Below, in pieces: positions 14,958-28,348 of a stretch of DNA of 64,000 nt; the first letter of the stretch is position 1; the number at the start of each line of letters is the position of its first letter. The DNA comes from Archegozetes longisetosus. Taxonomy: Eukaryota; Arthropoda; Arachnida; Sarcoptiformes; Trhypochthoniidae. Location of the stretch: the NCBI GenBank assembly GCA_018873245.2, contig JAEMBT020000004.1:4946573-5010572 (forward strand), written 5' to 3'. Both the position numbers and the translations under genes were made by a program. Under the pieces are notes generated by a model. It was given only the letters and a program-made list of their open reading frames with translations, was not told where the DNA came from and did no database searches.

Positions 14958-17168
14958 CAACTTTTTATCACTTCTTCCTATCCCTAACCATTAACCAATC
15001 AATCTTTATATATATTTTTTTGCCCTCAAATTGTTCTACTATTTATTTACAGAAAAACAATTTAGCAATAATATGACACAAATCAATCATATTTTATTAT
15101 TAGAACCAACTCCAGATATGTGTGTCTGTACACTCTCTTTGAGTTTGATTACTAACAAGCAGTTTGGTTTAGTTATCGCCAAAATAATCAATATAGTGAA
15201 ATACTTGTGCCCAAAATCATTCCTATTTAGTTGAATCAATATTAAATTGTTTAAGATAGCTTACTGAATTAGGTTTGAAAATTTTCATCTCTAATTCCTC
15301 TTTGACCAAACATTGAACTGAAATCTAAAAATCGAATTAAGCTAAACTCTTAACGAGTTAAGGTTTTCATTTGGAAAATGAAACAAATATTTCATAACTC
15401 ATTAAAATTTAATGCATCGTAACGGAAAAATAATCCAAAACAAATAATAATGAGTAAATTGTGTAATGTTTCAAATGAAGTGAACAGGATCTGTATTTTT
15501 AAAAATGATTTGTCGAGAGTCTGAATATCCATTAAAATGAATGATATACTTTCAAAACTAATTTCACAAATTATATTTTCAATTCACTATAAACCTCTTA
15601 AGTCTGAACCTGAAAATTTGCTCGATTAAATACATTGAAAACACATAATTGATGTCTCAAAACTGGATTAGTTGAAGGATCGGAGAATGAGTTACGCGAT
15701 TCATTTCATATATTAAGATAATTTTAAATCTAGTTCCCAAATTATATTCATGAGAACTAGCTGTCCATCTGAAAGAATTAGGTCTAGTATTTGGTGATAT
15801 ACTAAACACATACTGAAGTTAGAGAAGTATGTTAGAGTAGATATTCTGTGCTTTCATCCAATCTGATTTGGTTTTTTGCTTTGCCATCAAATTGCTGGTA
15901 AACAATTCCCCCAAGAAGGCTAACATGTATGCAACGTTCAAATGTAATATAACGCTCTGAAGATCGAATTTTGTGCTGTTCAATCATCGTAGAAGAACAT
16001 GATTTTTGGTTGGCATCATTTTGAAAACTATTTGAAAATTTTTTGTGCTAGGCGAAAAATTGAACTATTTTCATCTTGATTAATGTATCAAATAGTATAG
16101 TATTATTTGAAGATGTTTTATGTGTTGTCGCACGCTATGTTAAATTATTCAACTCTTATATCAAAACTAACTAATTCCTAACTAATACCCAACTAATACT
16201 TATACGAGTTTTCACAACAAACACTACAATCATTAACTCATCCCTCTTAGGCTCAAAACAGTTACATAAAAAGCTTCAATCAAATACTTGTCTTATTTAT
16301 GGATCTGTTCCATATTGTCTTCCAATTACTTCATTTTCTACACTTTTTCACTACAAACACTTCTTAATAAATAATAAGACTTATGGTTAGCTTTGTTTTC
16401 GATAAATACCAGTTGAATCGAGTGACAAAATCCGCATTAACTCCCAGATCAGATTTGCTTGGACTGCTTTACAAAAACAGTTTGACTCTTGTTTTCCAAT
16501 AGGAATTCAATCGAAATAATAATATTTTAGTGAGAAATGCAATAGTTTCAAATATTTGAAATTGTAAAACAATTTCTCAAACATTCAGCTGTATCTCCAA
16601 CAAAATCGATATTAAGGCTCCTCCATGCCTCTCAAAATAAAATTCATATAATTATTAAACAGATTGCGACTTTTTATCAATATGTCTTCTCTGAAAACTT
16701 TTGGGAAAAATCAGTTATAACTTAAAGTAATTATAGCTTAAAGGTAGACTTTGAGTTATCAATCGCTTAATTCATTTTTTCCTCGCAAGGATACCTTAGT
16801 TTTCATATAGTTTTCATATTACTATCAAAGCTTATATTTAAATTTTTAAAAAATTAATAATTTGATATTTGGCAGATATTGGTTCATATACTATTGGATG
16901 AAAGGATAAACATGAGCTGAGTCAGGCTTCAGTCGATTGTATTTAACGCTATTCATAGCCTTAGTTCGCATGAGAATAGGATACAGACTGAGTAATAGAA
17001 GTGTGTTGCCACTTATTAGTAATAAGTAAAGCCGAGACAATTTTAGGTTTAAAATTCTCATTTTTGGCTGCAATTCGGGAAGAAAGAATCACTAAATTCA
17101 TGACTTATTCGGAAAACATGGAAAATTAATTTTATTATGGCAAAATTATAATGAAAAATCAATTTTCG

Positions 17169-17422
17169 TACAAAAAACCTATTAAATTGAATTACATTTA
17201 AATTTTCAATGTACTCTAATGTTAGACTATACCTTCGATCCGACAAAATACTTTTATATTGCGAAAAAACCTCTCAACATCAACAGAAACTAATGGCGCG
17301 TACATTATCTTAAGCTTCCAATCATAACTATTTTCACATTTAGCAAAATTTACCAAATCAGGATTCTTTTTCAAAGGATCATTTAACTTAATTTTTGCAT
17401 TTCCATTGAGCTCAGGCTTCAC
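17169..17422 (-). mobile_element. hAT DNA transposon remnant, C-terminal dimerisation region
   Basis: Read on the minus strand, the frame gives LNDPLKKNPDLVNFAKC, then APLVSVDVERFF, and after a shift of frame LSDRRYSLTLEYIENLNVIQ. This order, a [S/T]-x-D-VER motif followed by the LSDRR-x-LT-x-EN block and VIQFN, is the C-terminal dimerisation region of hAT-family transposases. The two parts lie in different frames around 17222-17246, so the copy is broken. No N-terminal part, terminal inverted repeats or 8-bp target duplication was found nearby. It is a single old fragment of a plain DNA transposon. Confidence 0.7.
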
Positions 17423-19010
17423 TTCTGGAGATCAGGTCGTTAGTATCAAAACGTAATTTTAGGGATTTTATCTTATTCGAGATTTTGCCTCAAATTGAGA
17501 AAAATAAAATTAAGCTTAATTTTCTCGTTATCATATGATTTGTGCTTATTATTCAAAATTGTGATGTTTAAACTAACCATAAGAAATCGGAATATCCCGA
17601 ATTATCTGAGCTTTAGTAATAAACGAAAAAATAGATACTGGAAGCGTAAAATGAACATTTTAGAAAGTGACAAGATTTTTCACTCATACGCATGAGTGAT
17701 TGCTAATAATTTGAAGCACGCCACCATTGCACAATCTGTACATAAAATTGTTGATATTTAGTTAATACCAGACAACAGAATAGCTTCAAATATTTAAAGA
17801 TATGTTTATATAAGGTTACTCTGACGGATATAAGAGTAATAAATAAATCAGTTTTGTTTATAACTCTAGCAATTTGTGAAACTAATTTTTGAAAGTATTG
17901 TTTCAGTAAAATTTAGTTGATTTTGATTCCATTAGGATTTGAAGGAGTGGTTGGCAAGAGTCTAAATCAGTTTACAGAAGAATTGCACTTTAAACTAAGC
18001 ATAACAGAACACTTAACAAATGTTTAGTAGATGCATTAATAATATTCTTTAGATATTATTCCAGTTAGAACCTTTGTTAATGGCTATAACACTCGTTTTA
18101 ATACTGATTTTGTGAGCAATTTGCCATCAAAAATTCTTTCGATCCTTTATATCTAGTAATAAATAATAAAGTAATAAAGTTTAAGTGGTCTTATAATTTA
18201 AAATTTAATAAGTTTTACTGCTTTATGTTTTATTGTTTAATTTATTAAGTTTGAGCAGAGATCTGCTCCTGAGACATATAATAGCGATTGATCTTGGAGT
18301 TATGAAATGAACCGAAAATCACATCTGTTCGCAATAATATCTCTCCTCAGTTCTTTCTTTTTCTTTCTTTCTGTTACTAATTTATCAAAATTTCTTTTCA
18401 CTACTTTGATCAGAGTCTTCTTAATCGAAACTTTTCTGTTAGAAAGCTTTAAAATTACAAAATCAAAGCTCTGCTTATTTTGCTAATATATTCATTTGAA
18501 ACGTCATTAACATTATTATATGGCTTGAAATTACCATTAATTTTGCACAAATAAATCAATCAGAAAGCAGTCTAAATATTTAATAAGTTTAGAATGAATA
18601 GAAACCAGAAGCCATTAATTCTAGTGACTCCCTCTTATGATAGCCATTAGACCACTTATTCTTCTTATGACTTTGACCTTAAGATCAATCATGGACTAAA
18701 ACAATTACTGCAGTTCTTGAACTGTCAAATACGAAACAACTAATTAATTGTTGATCTGAAACGACCTTACAGCTCAAAAGTGAAAATAATATAATTTTTT
18801 GAGTCTCACGCGTAACCAAAACTCAACTTTAGATCCACTAATGAATTAGTTTTGCAAAAATGAAACAATACGTTAAATCGCTAAGACTAATTGATGAGAT
18901 TTATTTATAAAAATGCACTAAAACTAACAGATAAAGCAAATACTACAGATATTATATGAGTAAAAGATAGACTGACAGACAAGAGAACAAATCTTATAGA
19001 AAAGCTTATA

Positions 19011-19140
19011 CAGTCGAGCCTCTCTAACTTTTGCTTGCACTTAAGCCCTTTTTAAAAGATTAAAGTAAACCTTAATTACTTATGGATTTGTACTTCCTGA
19101 AAGGGCTTGACTGCGTGTTCAAGATAGAGAGGTTCTACTG
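19011..19140. mobile_element. Short inverted-repeat element (MITE), copy 2
   Basis: The left end CAGTCGAGCCTCTCTAACTT pairs with the right end, which reads inward as CAGTAGAACCTCTCTATCTT. Both arms then carry a related AAGCCCTTT block. TA flanks both ends (19009-19010 and 19141-19142). The right arm also has GAACACGCAGT, shared with the copy at 34756. Length is 130 bp and it is non-coding. The ends resemble pogo/Tigger-type TIRs. Confidence 0.75.
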
Positions 19141-20287
19141 TAGTTGCCAGACAATACAAACTTGAGATAGCATTCATGTAATGTTTGACTTAACAGAACT
19201 GATTCCAAAACCAAACACATTATTATAAAAATATATATATCTATAATAATAAAGGAATACTGATAGGGCGAGTTAGGAAAAATCGGAAAAATTTGTCGTT
19301 TTTCGTATGTTTTTCATATGTTTTTCGCAGAGTTTTGAACACTATTTTGTCAAATCAATAAAACGCCCTGAGCTTGTTTTACAATTACAATAGAAATTTT
19401 CAAATAATAAGTATATATAACAAACAGTACATCATACTGAATCATTTCTTCTAAGCAATCTCTGTAATTTCAACTTTACTAAAATCTTATTGTCATACAT
19501 ACTACTCGCTGGTCCTCTCGATAAGAACTTTGAAGTGACTTATCGGAAATCTAGTTTGGAAAATGCACGTACTACGGGTAAAGATTGAGGGCAAGTGGTT
19601 TTGGTTGTTTTTAATATGCAACGGTTGATCTAATTTTGAATGTTTAAGAGATATCTAAAAACTGAAAACCATTATTTAGTTTTGTAATAGATTTTGTGCT
19701 TGTATCTGAAAGTATGCTTTCATTAAGAGCCATTAATGCGGTCTAAATGTAGAAAAGTTTCAAAAATGAAAGAATATATCGTTTTGCTGTATCGATCTTA
19801 TTGTGTTAAACTCCTAACATCAAAATATGTATGTAATCGTTTGAAATGTCGAAATGTGTTTTCATCTAAAAGGATCGAAATAAATGTTTTCCGGAAAAGT
19901 AGTTTGAATAAACGTAGTATCTACATAAATATAGATTCTAATAAATGATAAAATAGTGAGCTTCAAACAAAACTGATGAAAGTAATTAGAGAAGAATAGC
20001 AAGTATAATAAAGTTTTCTAGTTTGTGTGCATGTCGTATTACCTTGCACATTGTCATATCACCTTGCATATGCTGTAGTTCTATTGAGCTCTCTATCTCT
20101 AATTGAAAAAACATCTCAGATAGCGCGCAATAGCATAAACCTGACCATATGTTTATTAAATTTTAATCATATATTTTGCAATCATATATATTGATTCTCA
20201 CCTGTTGTTCAGATAAATATTGATTAGACGGTTGGAAATTTAGAAAAATTGTTCAATATTGGTTTGACAGGTTGGCATTATATAGTG

Positions 20288-20336
20288 TGCGGGTCAGCTT
20301 ATTTATATAGTATAGTGTGCAGGTCAGCTTATTTAG
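20288..20336. repeat. Short tandem duplication
   Basis: A segment close to TATAGTGTGCGGGTCAGCTT followed by ATTTA occurs twice in direct orientation, about 30 bases apart, with one base different (CGGG versus CAGG). Confidence 0.7.
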
Positions 20337-20717
20337 AGGCAATCAAAAAGATTGACGAAAAATAATAAATATCAAACAGAGCTCTATGCGTGTCATTTCA
20401 TCGACTAACGTCTATATTGTGTATATAGTGGCAAACTTTTGGATTAACTCAAATGGCAAAGGCATGAAACGGCAAGTTTCATAAAATTGTTCAGCTCAAA
20501 CATATCACGCAATGACAACTCTATTTTTTGTTCGATTAGATTTTTCAAAGCATAAAGCAATAGCTTTTCACAACAAATATTATTAACTCGTGTGTTGTAA
20601 AGTCAATTTTAATTGAAAAACATGTTAGGGCTGGTACAAAGAAGGAATAATTTGTATGGTTAAAAGTCTCTGTCAAACAAGTCGACAATTTAGTGTATTT
20701 GGCGATAAAATGAGTGT

Positions 20718-20784
20718 AAAAGTGTATATAAAGTTAGTAAAAAGTGTATATAAAGTTAGTAGAAAAGTGTATACACTATACACT
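20718..20784. repeat. Tandem repeat of about 22 bp followed by palindrome
   Basis: AAAAGTGTATATAAAGTTAG is present twice head to tail, then starts a third time and runs into the palindrome AGTGTATACACTATACACT. The 63-codon open frame that crosses it is a by-product of the repeat. Confidence 0.8.
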
Positions 20785-21975
20785 TATATTGCACAATATT
20801 TTTACAAAATAAAAGTTTTAGAAACATTTTTGGTTAGTATATTCTGAGAATACTGTATAGATAGTAGTTGAAGCTATGATATTAAGGGCCAAAAATAAAG
20901 TACAAAGTCAACAAACATAGGAGTGTTAGATTAAAACAAGAACTGGGAACGATAAAAATAAAGCAACTTGTTTCCCAATATCTCCACCAAATAACGTGTC
21001 ACTACAGCTAACTGCTATGGCGTATAGCAACCAGACCATCAATTATTCTCATTTCCTATTAGATGTTTCCTTCGAAACCTAATCACCTCTCAGAGAGTAC
21101 TTTTACTATGATTTAAGAATTTCAGACAATTGACAAAATCAATAATAAGTACATATATTATTCTTGTAATAATCAACTTGTCAACTCATTGGTGATCGAA
21201 TTCAATTTGAAAAACAGCTAACTTAAATAAAATCACCGAAATTGTGATCCGAAAAGAAATCGCTTTAATCAGTTAGTCCTTTCTCGGGTCAAAAGCCATT
21301 TAAAGTTTTTTATTGGGCAGAAGTCAATCCGAATTGATTGCAACTGTTCTCCCGTAGCGTTTCTTTTGCTCGAATGGTCAGCCACTCCTCAAATGACATT
21401 TGGTTAGATAAAAAATAGAAAAAATAGAGAATAGAAATAGAGGACTTTAGTTTTGCTATTATTATTAATGATAAACTCGAGCTCATATATCTCAAGCTTG
21501 AGCTGATAGCTTGAGCTTATGTTTAAGCTATGAGAAAATTGCCTCAACATTAAATCCTTGTTTTGTTAGGCTTGAGCTAATGTGTCGACTTTTGTTCATA
21601 AATAACAAATACAGGTAAGAATCTTAGGAATTTTGCAGAAAACTTATCCCTTCTCAACATCAATTACATTGAAAAGTATTAAAACTCTTTATTCTTCTAC
21701 TGAATAAACGACAAAAATGTTCAAGTTTAATGAAACAATATTGAATATTGATTTTTTCTGCTTTCTCTTGCCTGCAATTTTCACAACTCAGACTCCAAAT
21801 CAAATTAAGCTTATCATCAAATATTTCAAAACTCAACTCTGTCCAAAGTATTATATAACTTGACTTATTGTCATGTCTGCGAGCAGACTTGTCATTTCTA
21901 ACAATCGATTCAATTTCTATATCAAAAATTAAGGTCAAACTCAAACGAAAAAAACAAAATCAGTGTTTGTGAGTT

Positions 21976-22021
21976 ATTTCTCATAACATATTCATAATAT
22001 TTTGAACATGTTATGAGAAAT
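21976..22021. repeat. Perfect 14-bp stem hairpin
   Basis: ATTTCTCATAACAT at 21976-21989 is exactly complementary to ATGTTATGAGAAAT at 22008-22021, with an 18-base loop. No T-run follows and no gene is adjacent. It may be the end of a tiny foldback element. Confidence 0.7.
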
Positions 22022-22626
22022 GAAAGCAAAGCTATAGCAATACAGTCATCAATAGTCCATTGAAATGAGTCTGAGGCTGATATCTGAAGCAATCTAGTTT
22101 TTAACACTAAGGGATAATTATCTACATTTTATGGTTTGTTTGATCATTGTTCAGCAAATATATTCTCATATTATTTTATCATTCGTTTATGTAATCATTG
22201 ATTGAATTTAATATTTTTATGAAATATTGATTTCTATATCTACTCATAATTAAGCTTTTGAGTCAATTGTTATAATTTGACTGAGAATCTATACTTTGAA
22301 CAATTAAATGAAAAACGAATGTTTGGAAAAAAGGCAATAATTTAAAATGAATAATTGCACGGAATGTTTAGTGTAATTATAAAAGAGATGTATGACATGA
22401 GATGTGAGATAGTTAAGGAAATAGTAAAGAATATGCTGTTTATGGTATTAGATTTACTCGTCACATTCAAGTGTATCCAACACCCTCAAGCAAACTTTAT
22501 CAACCATCACTAAACCCTAAAAATATTTCTCTTATTTAATAATACATATCTCACACCAATTGGTTTTAGTGTAAAGATATCGAATAAGTTTTTCACTTCA
22601 ATTTTAAGGATAAGGAACACTTGATG

Positions 22627-22697
22627 TATGGACAGATTTGAACTAACTGTAAAGACATGCGCCTCAAGTATTGGATTGCATGCGCTCACTCTGACAA
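22627..22697 (-). repeat. tRNA-like relic, possible SINE head
   Basis: On the minus strand GAGTGAGCGCATGC resembles a D-arm region, and TAGTTCAAATCTG matches a B-box (GTTCAAATC) at the right spacing. Stems are imperfect and no acceptor stem closes, so a working tRNA is unlikely. Confidence 0.25.
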
Positions 22698-25600
22698 CTC
22701 ACACATCTTTCATGTTGATATTCATCTAAATGTTTACTATAAGAAAGTCACTTTCCATTTCACACATTTTCTTTTTAGCAATTTTCATAAAAACATATAG
22801 ACATCAGCTCTGAAAATATTGCTTAAGGATTCTCAGGCTCTTATTTGTTTGCCATCTAGAACCAGGTTTTACCAGGTTTTCTCTATATATTCATATTGAA
22901 AAATCAATTTTCAAAACTGCCCAGTTGTCCATCACTCGATTCCGATATAGGCACCTGAAATCTGATCAGTGTTTAACTGACTTAAACCTTATCTGGAAAA
23001 TGATAGGAATGTAAAAGATAGGTATAAAGCTTACCTATCTAACTAGACTATACCTAACTAATTATGTGAAATGTAGAACGCCTACATCAAATTGATTGCT
23101 TGATGGCAATAAGGTTAATCTATTTATGAGTTTCTCCATAAGTATCAGTTACCTTATCATAGTTGAAAGCATATCCCTAGACATGCATCTTTATAATTTA
23201 CTTAACTCAATCTCTATTCTGCAACAGTTCCTTTCATCTCATTCTCTCTCTTAATTTGATCGAAATTAATATTTCTTTCTCTCAATGCTATCTCTTTCTG
23301 AATATTTGGATCAATGATTGGGCCAAAAGTTTAAATTGTTAAAAATGATAAGATGTTATCGAAAAAGTTTACTATTTTTCTTACTTAAAGACTAAACATT
23401 AAGTATGTTTGAAATAAAGTGAGTCCTCGTAGTGATTAATGGCTGATAAATAGAGTGAAAATTGATTTGTCATCATTGTTGAGGACAGGTTTGAATGAAA
23501 TGAGATAGAATTGGGTACAGAGTTTACTTAGTGGTGGTTAAGTGGCCTATTCATGTTCAGATAACTAGTTTGAGAAATTGCATCATTTTTCCTAAAACTT
23601 ACACAATCATCTCTATCCATCTCTAACCACCACCTCAATCGACAATCATCTCAATATTCCGCTCTATTAATCAAATCAAATATTCCGACAACACCATCAT
23701 TTTCTTTTACTCTCTTTCCACCTGATAGTCACCCAATTTTTCTAAATAACTTAATTTACTTGACTCTTACCAAAATGAAGTCATTGTGAAAAGGATGGTT
23801 TGAAGTCTGGTGAGAAAAGTGTTTCATTACTGATCTATTGTAAGAGTATTGTTGTAAGAAACAATGGTTAAAAGTTAAGACGAAACCCTACTTTCAAATG
23901 CTATTTTCAATTGAATTAAAGAAGATGTCAAATATTAGAAGAATATAGCTTTGATTTTTTCGTCTAATCATCTTAATCATACGTGTAATATTCCAGCTAA
24001 TCTTTTCTCCAAATACTTCTCAATATTGACCGCTAACACTACTTTAAACTTTTTAATCTATCCATTCATCTCACAAACGGCCCTCTAGTTTATGGATTCT
24101 TGTCGTGTATTATATATTTTCTATTGACTCAATTGAATAATTATTTATGACGTGAAGAGTGTGTAAAAATTAATTTAAGTTTATATATTACGTGGAAAGG
24201 TTTCTAAGTGGGGGAAAACTATTAGATACCTTTAAATAACTAGAGTTAGCTGAGGTTAATGCTGTTGGTTTCAATTATTAAATTCGATGGCTTCCATTAC
24301 ACGGCTATTGACTAATTTGCACAGATCCCATCCAAATGAACTTTTGTTCCTAACTTTCCCTATCAACTCATTTATCCCATTTGAATAATTGATTTAATTT
24401 AAGCTCATTTCCAAACAGTAATATTTGTGAGGCTTAGGTTGCGTCAAGTTTTTCTTGAGTTATTGGTTTGCGAATGTTCATTCTTGCAATCACTTTGATC
24501 ACTATCTAATAGTCTGAAGTATTTGTGTTTTCATTTAGCTTAATCAAAATTTTATTAAATTAAGCGTAAGAAAAGAGAACATATTTTTTACGCAATACCA
24601 ACTAATACGAACAAGTATTTCAATTAAATATTTTATTCTACATTTTTCAACTATAAGACCGCTTTCAAAACTTTCATTCAATTATTATAGATCTTCAAAA
24701 TGATTTGAACGATAGAAGGAATGATTTTAATCATGATTTGAAGTCTTTTCTTATAAGACTCCTCGAGGGCAGACACAGAAAATCATAGACTCTCTTTTTT
24801 ATAGAGTCTAGTGTTCATTTTTACCATCACTCAGATCTACATTTTCCAAACCATTCGTCTTAATTTCAATCATTCAAATGGATTGACAGATTTTTATTAA
24901 CAATAAGCCCTTTGGAGAAGACAAAAAGCTGAATAAACTGAAGATTACTTAATGAGACACTCGACTACAAATTGTAGATATTATTAATTTTGATACAATA
25001 GCACTTTGAAGATTGAGCCTTCATTTAACACTCTCAACTATTGGCAGTAAATAAATTTATGTGAAGATCAGTTTTAGCTAACTTCTCTCTTTTTAGTCAG
25101 ATAAGAAAAACTAAAGACTAACCATGAAGACTTGAATTAAAGCATTATTGAGAAATAAAAAAAAAACACTGAATAATTTTCTAGAAGAAATTAGACTCTC
25201 TAACTTTGGAGTTAGCTAAATGAAAAACTAATTCATAGTTTTAGATGTGACGTCAAAGAATCCTTTGTGACTGATAATAATGAATAATTGAAACAAATTT
25301 TTCAAGCTACACAAAACTACATTGTTCATGACTAACTTTCTCAATTGATTGCATTCTTTGATTTCTATCTAATTAACTAAGTTTATACACACAACCTATT
25401 TGACTAGTATTCAAATTGAAGTTCAATTAAATTAGTATTGAATTTAATAAAATGCAAATCAAATCGATATTGTTTTCCAACATTTATTAAGAGCATTCAT
25501 AAGAGTTACTCCGTTTGTTCGTAACCCATAATTATTATATGCATAAAAGTTTGAGATAACAAAAAAGGGTTCGATAATCAGAAAATGTTTTATCATCAAA

Positions 25601-25783
25601 AGACTTGAATGTGATATGAGCTGAAGTTATGAGTAAAACCAAGGGATTAATCAATATTTGCGTATAATTTCATCGTAAAGTCAATAAAATAATTGATCGG
25701 ATTTGTAGTTAAATAAAAGGCAGATAATATAGAGAGAGAAATAGATAGGATGACAATAATATTGACTATAAACTTTAGCAAAC

Positions 25784-26608
25784 CTTGCAGTCTTTGCAGA
25801 ACCATTTCACAGAGAATCCGCTTTCACAATCATACCGCTCTAACAATTGGTTGTAAGAACAAATAAGTTCATTCACTAAATTGTCGATCATTACTAATTC
25901 GGATAAGATCTGTTCACACTTATGACTGTTGACACTGTGGAGAAGCATTTGCCAGGCCTGAGAGCTGAGCACACTTACTAAGGGATATCGGTCACAATAT
26001 TTCAGATGGTACTGCTCGAGTAGCCTCAGTCGTGGCACACCCTGCGTCGAATCACAGATCAATTTGGCCGATTTCCCATCCAGAAAAAGGCACTGATTGT
26101 TGAAAAACACTACTGAATCAGTAAATTTTGGTGCCGGAGAGGTAGCAATAGTCCGGTCGCTGCCGGTTGAGGCTAACACTGATTCAGTCGATACTTCATT
26201 GCTAGTCATAGTGTTGGATGCCTTAGATGACGATCCGTTTGATGGCATTATTAGATCTATTGTGGTCGCATTTTTTAGAGCAGTTCTATCTCCTTCTGTA
26301 CCTAATCTATTTTCAGTATTTACCGAATTCTCTTTACGACATTTGTTCATTTTAGGTGATTCACAATCAGAATTTGATTTATAGCTATCAACAAACTCTT
26401 TATGTAACCACGGGCTATGATGATATTTTAATGGCCAATTCCCACTTATTTGATCACTTGAAGCAAGTCTACTCATTGTGATAAGTAGTGTAAACGCGAT
26501 GACACACATCTGTGTGGAAAAGGGTATACTTCTTATATGCCATTTTTGTAGAAGCTCTTTGAAGGGCTTTTTCAATATACGGCTGCCATGCTTTAAAGCA
26601 AATCTCAT
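25784..26608 (-). CDS. NALCN channel auxiliary factor (NALF/FAM155/NLF-1 family), first coding exon
   Basis: Partial: 275 codons ending at a splice donor (AAG followed by GTTTGC, phase 0). An in-frame TGA two codons before the ATG fixes the start. The N-terminal part is basic, with a membrane segment at about residues 33-49 (MCVIAFTLLITM). A Ser/Thr-rich linker follows with N-glycosylation sites (NAT, NGS). The C-terminal 100 residues are cysteine-rich and end LLERYDCESGFSVKWFCKDC then K. That matches the family pattern in which a tyrosine/serine-V-x-x-C-x-x-x-C-K block is followed by VYKAWLC in the next exon. Family members sit in the ER and plasma membrane and support folding and trafficking of the NALCN sodium-leak channel. 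The next exon should lie at lower coordinates and was not found in the window. The assignment rests on topology, the C-terminal motif and the matching exon boundary. Confidence 0.65.
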
Positions 26609-28348
26609 ATTTCATGGGATTAGGGCATGGATTGGGCCAACAATTAGGACAACAATCAGGACAACAATGTAGCTGATCAAACATGAAATAAATAATAATC
26701 TTTCGGTACTTAACCCGTGATCAATTTAATAATACAAATATTCAAATATCAAGACTTAGACAACGAGAAGCGCTGTTCAGTCCTATTTGATTGATTTAAA
26801 CTAATTTCGTTGTTTAAACACATCCTCCCATTTATCTCAAACTTTCTTTTCAATCACAATCACCAACATTTTCTTCATCTGATTCACTGGTTTAGTGAAA
26901 AACAGTCAACTGATTCTGGTAGCTCTCATGGCGTACCATTTTCTAACAGATTAAGAGTCGAAATGACTCTTCTCTTGATGCGAATGCGGAGCTTTTGAGA
27001 GCACAGCATCTCTTCTCAGCTCATATATAACCAGAAAGCGTTTACTGCATCGCTAGGATTGACATCTAATGCTCAAGTCAATCATTACTCTAACGCACGT
27101 CTATTCACTCCACAACAATTTTTTCTTTATAAAACAACACAATTGTTAAATTTCCCACCAATTCAATATATTCGCTAATTTAAATATACTCGCTAACTCA
27201 ACTAAAGGTATGAATTTTCTGATTTACTTTCGGGAAGATCAGTTCATTCGCTTCTTATTAGACTTTGACTCATTACGAACAATTATAGGCTCATCATACC
27301 TCAATTAATTATAAAAATATGAATATATTTGATTCATATCTATATAATTGTCTTTGTGTGTGTCTGATGCCTGGTCAATTTCGGCCCAACCTAACCTAGC
27401 CTGTGATCAAAACAAGAACCTAACAAAGGGTCAATAGAATCAAAATGACTAGCTGTCTGAGATAACGTGTTTTAATTATTGATCAGCTGTAAATTAAAAA
27501 TCTTATCTTTCAAAAATCAGTATATGTAATATTTGGTTCATTTAATTAGGCTAATTTGATACCAAGACTTTTCTGTCTGATTGCTAAAGATGAATCATAA
27601 TGATGTATGAAAATTTGCTCAAAAAAGCTTGGAGTAACTGTAGATCAAGCATAAAATGAGAAAGTTAAATTCAATTTTCTGCCTAGAATATTCAATTATC
27701 AAGTTCTAAAAACAGTAGTCAACCCTACTTTTGAATTAGGAATTGTGATTTTGAAAATAATTCTTTCAAGATGATTGAAAGTTAAAACTATGCCAGCTTT
27801 ATTTGATTAAATTCCAAATTTTCAAGCGAAAGTAGCTAGATTTTAACATGAAGTTACTCGAACAAAGCTTACTTTTCAATAGAAATAACAATTTTTATTA
27901 TTTAAACCTTAGTTATAATAAATCCAGTAGAGTTTCAGTTAATTTTCTTGATCATATCGATTGAAATAGAATAAATCTTCATTGTGATTATGATGCGTAC
28001 CTTTGTTTGACGCCAACATGAATAATGGTGAGGTAGTGCAAAAATGAATTATAAATAAATATTTAGATAATAGTTCAACATCTTCCAACTGGTCTTCTTG
28101 TCAATAGTATAAACTACGAAAATCGTATTCTGAAAAATCAGTTTAATTGTCGATAATATTGAAAATTTGAAGCTTGTGAGTAATTTTAGTTTTTCAGATA
28201 TCACACTGAATAAGATAAAAAAATAGTTAACCATTTAGACAGATTGACAGGCAGACAGACAGAAACTAGGAAAATATAAACTTATTTTGTTGGAACAACA
28301 GTTAACAACATATCTTTTTAAAGAATGTATCAATTGCGTGATTAATAC
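26609..28348. other. Non-coding stretch upstream of NALF exon
   Basis: Contains no recognised gene. The NALF promoter and any untranslated exons are expected here on the minus strand, but I see no clear motif. It also includes the region downstream of the first unknown paralog, where its third exon could lie; no exon was identified. Confidence 0.5.

Larger units (their letters stand above)
1..17168. other. Gene-poor A+T-rich stretch
   Basis: No gene can be supported here. Open frames are short, lie on both strands, and match no family I know. What it does hold is listed separately: an inverted-repeat element at 951-1089, tRNA-like relics near 4161 and 7630, an unassigned cluster of short overlapping frames at 8696-9152, a hydrophobic frame at 13249-13569 and simple tandem repeats. 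It could be intergenic, or could be the long intron of a gene whose exons lie outside, for example the NALF gene to the right, which reads in this direction. Confidence 0.6.
17423..25783. other. Gene-poor A+T-rich stretch
   Basis: No gene is supported. It holds an inverted-repeat element at 19011-19140, duplicated short segments near 20285 and 20718, a perfect 14-bp hairpin at 21976-22021 and a tRNA-like relic at 22627. It lies directly downstream (in minus-strand sense) of the NALF exon and so may be that gene's intron. I looked for the next NALF exon (Y-K-x-W-L-C after an acceptor) and did not find it. Confidence 0.55.

Noticed and set aside
26097-26384. 95-codon plus-strand frame opposite the NALF exon
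   Set aside because: Antisense shadow of a real coding exon; no independent evidence. The overlapping minus-strand Cys/Pro-rich frame at 26469-26684 is also an alternative-frame shadow.
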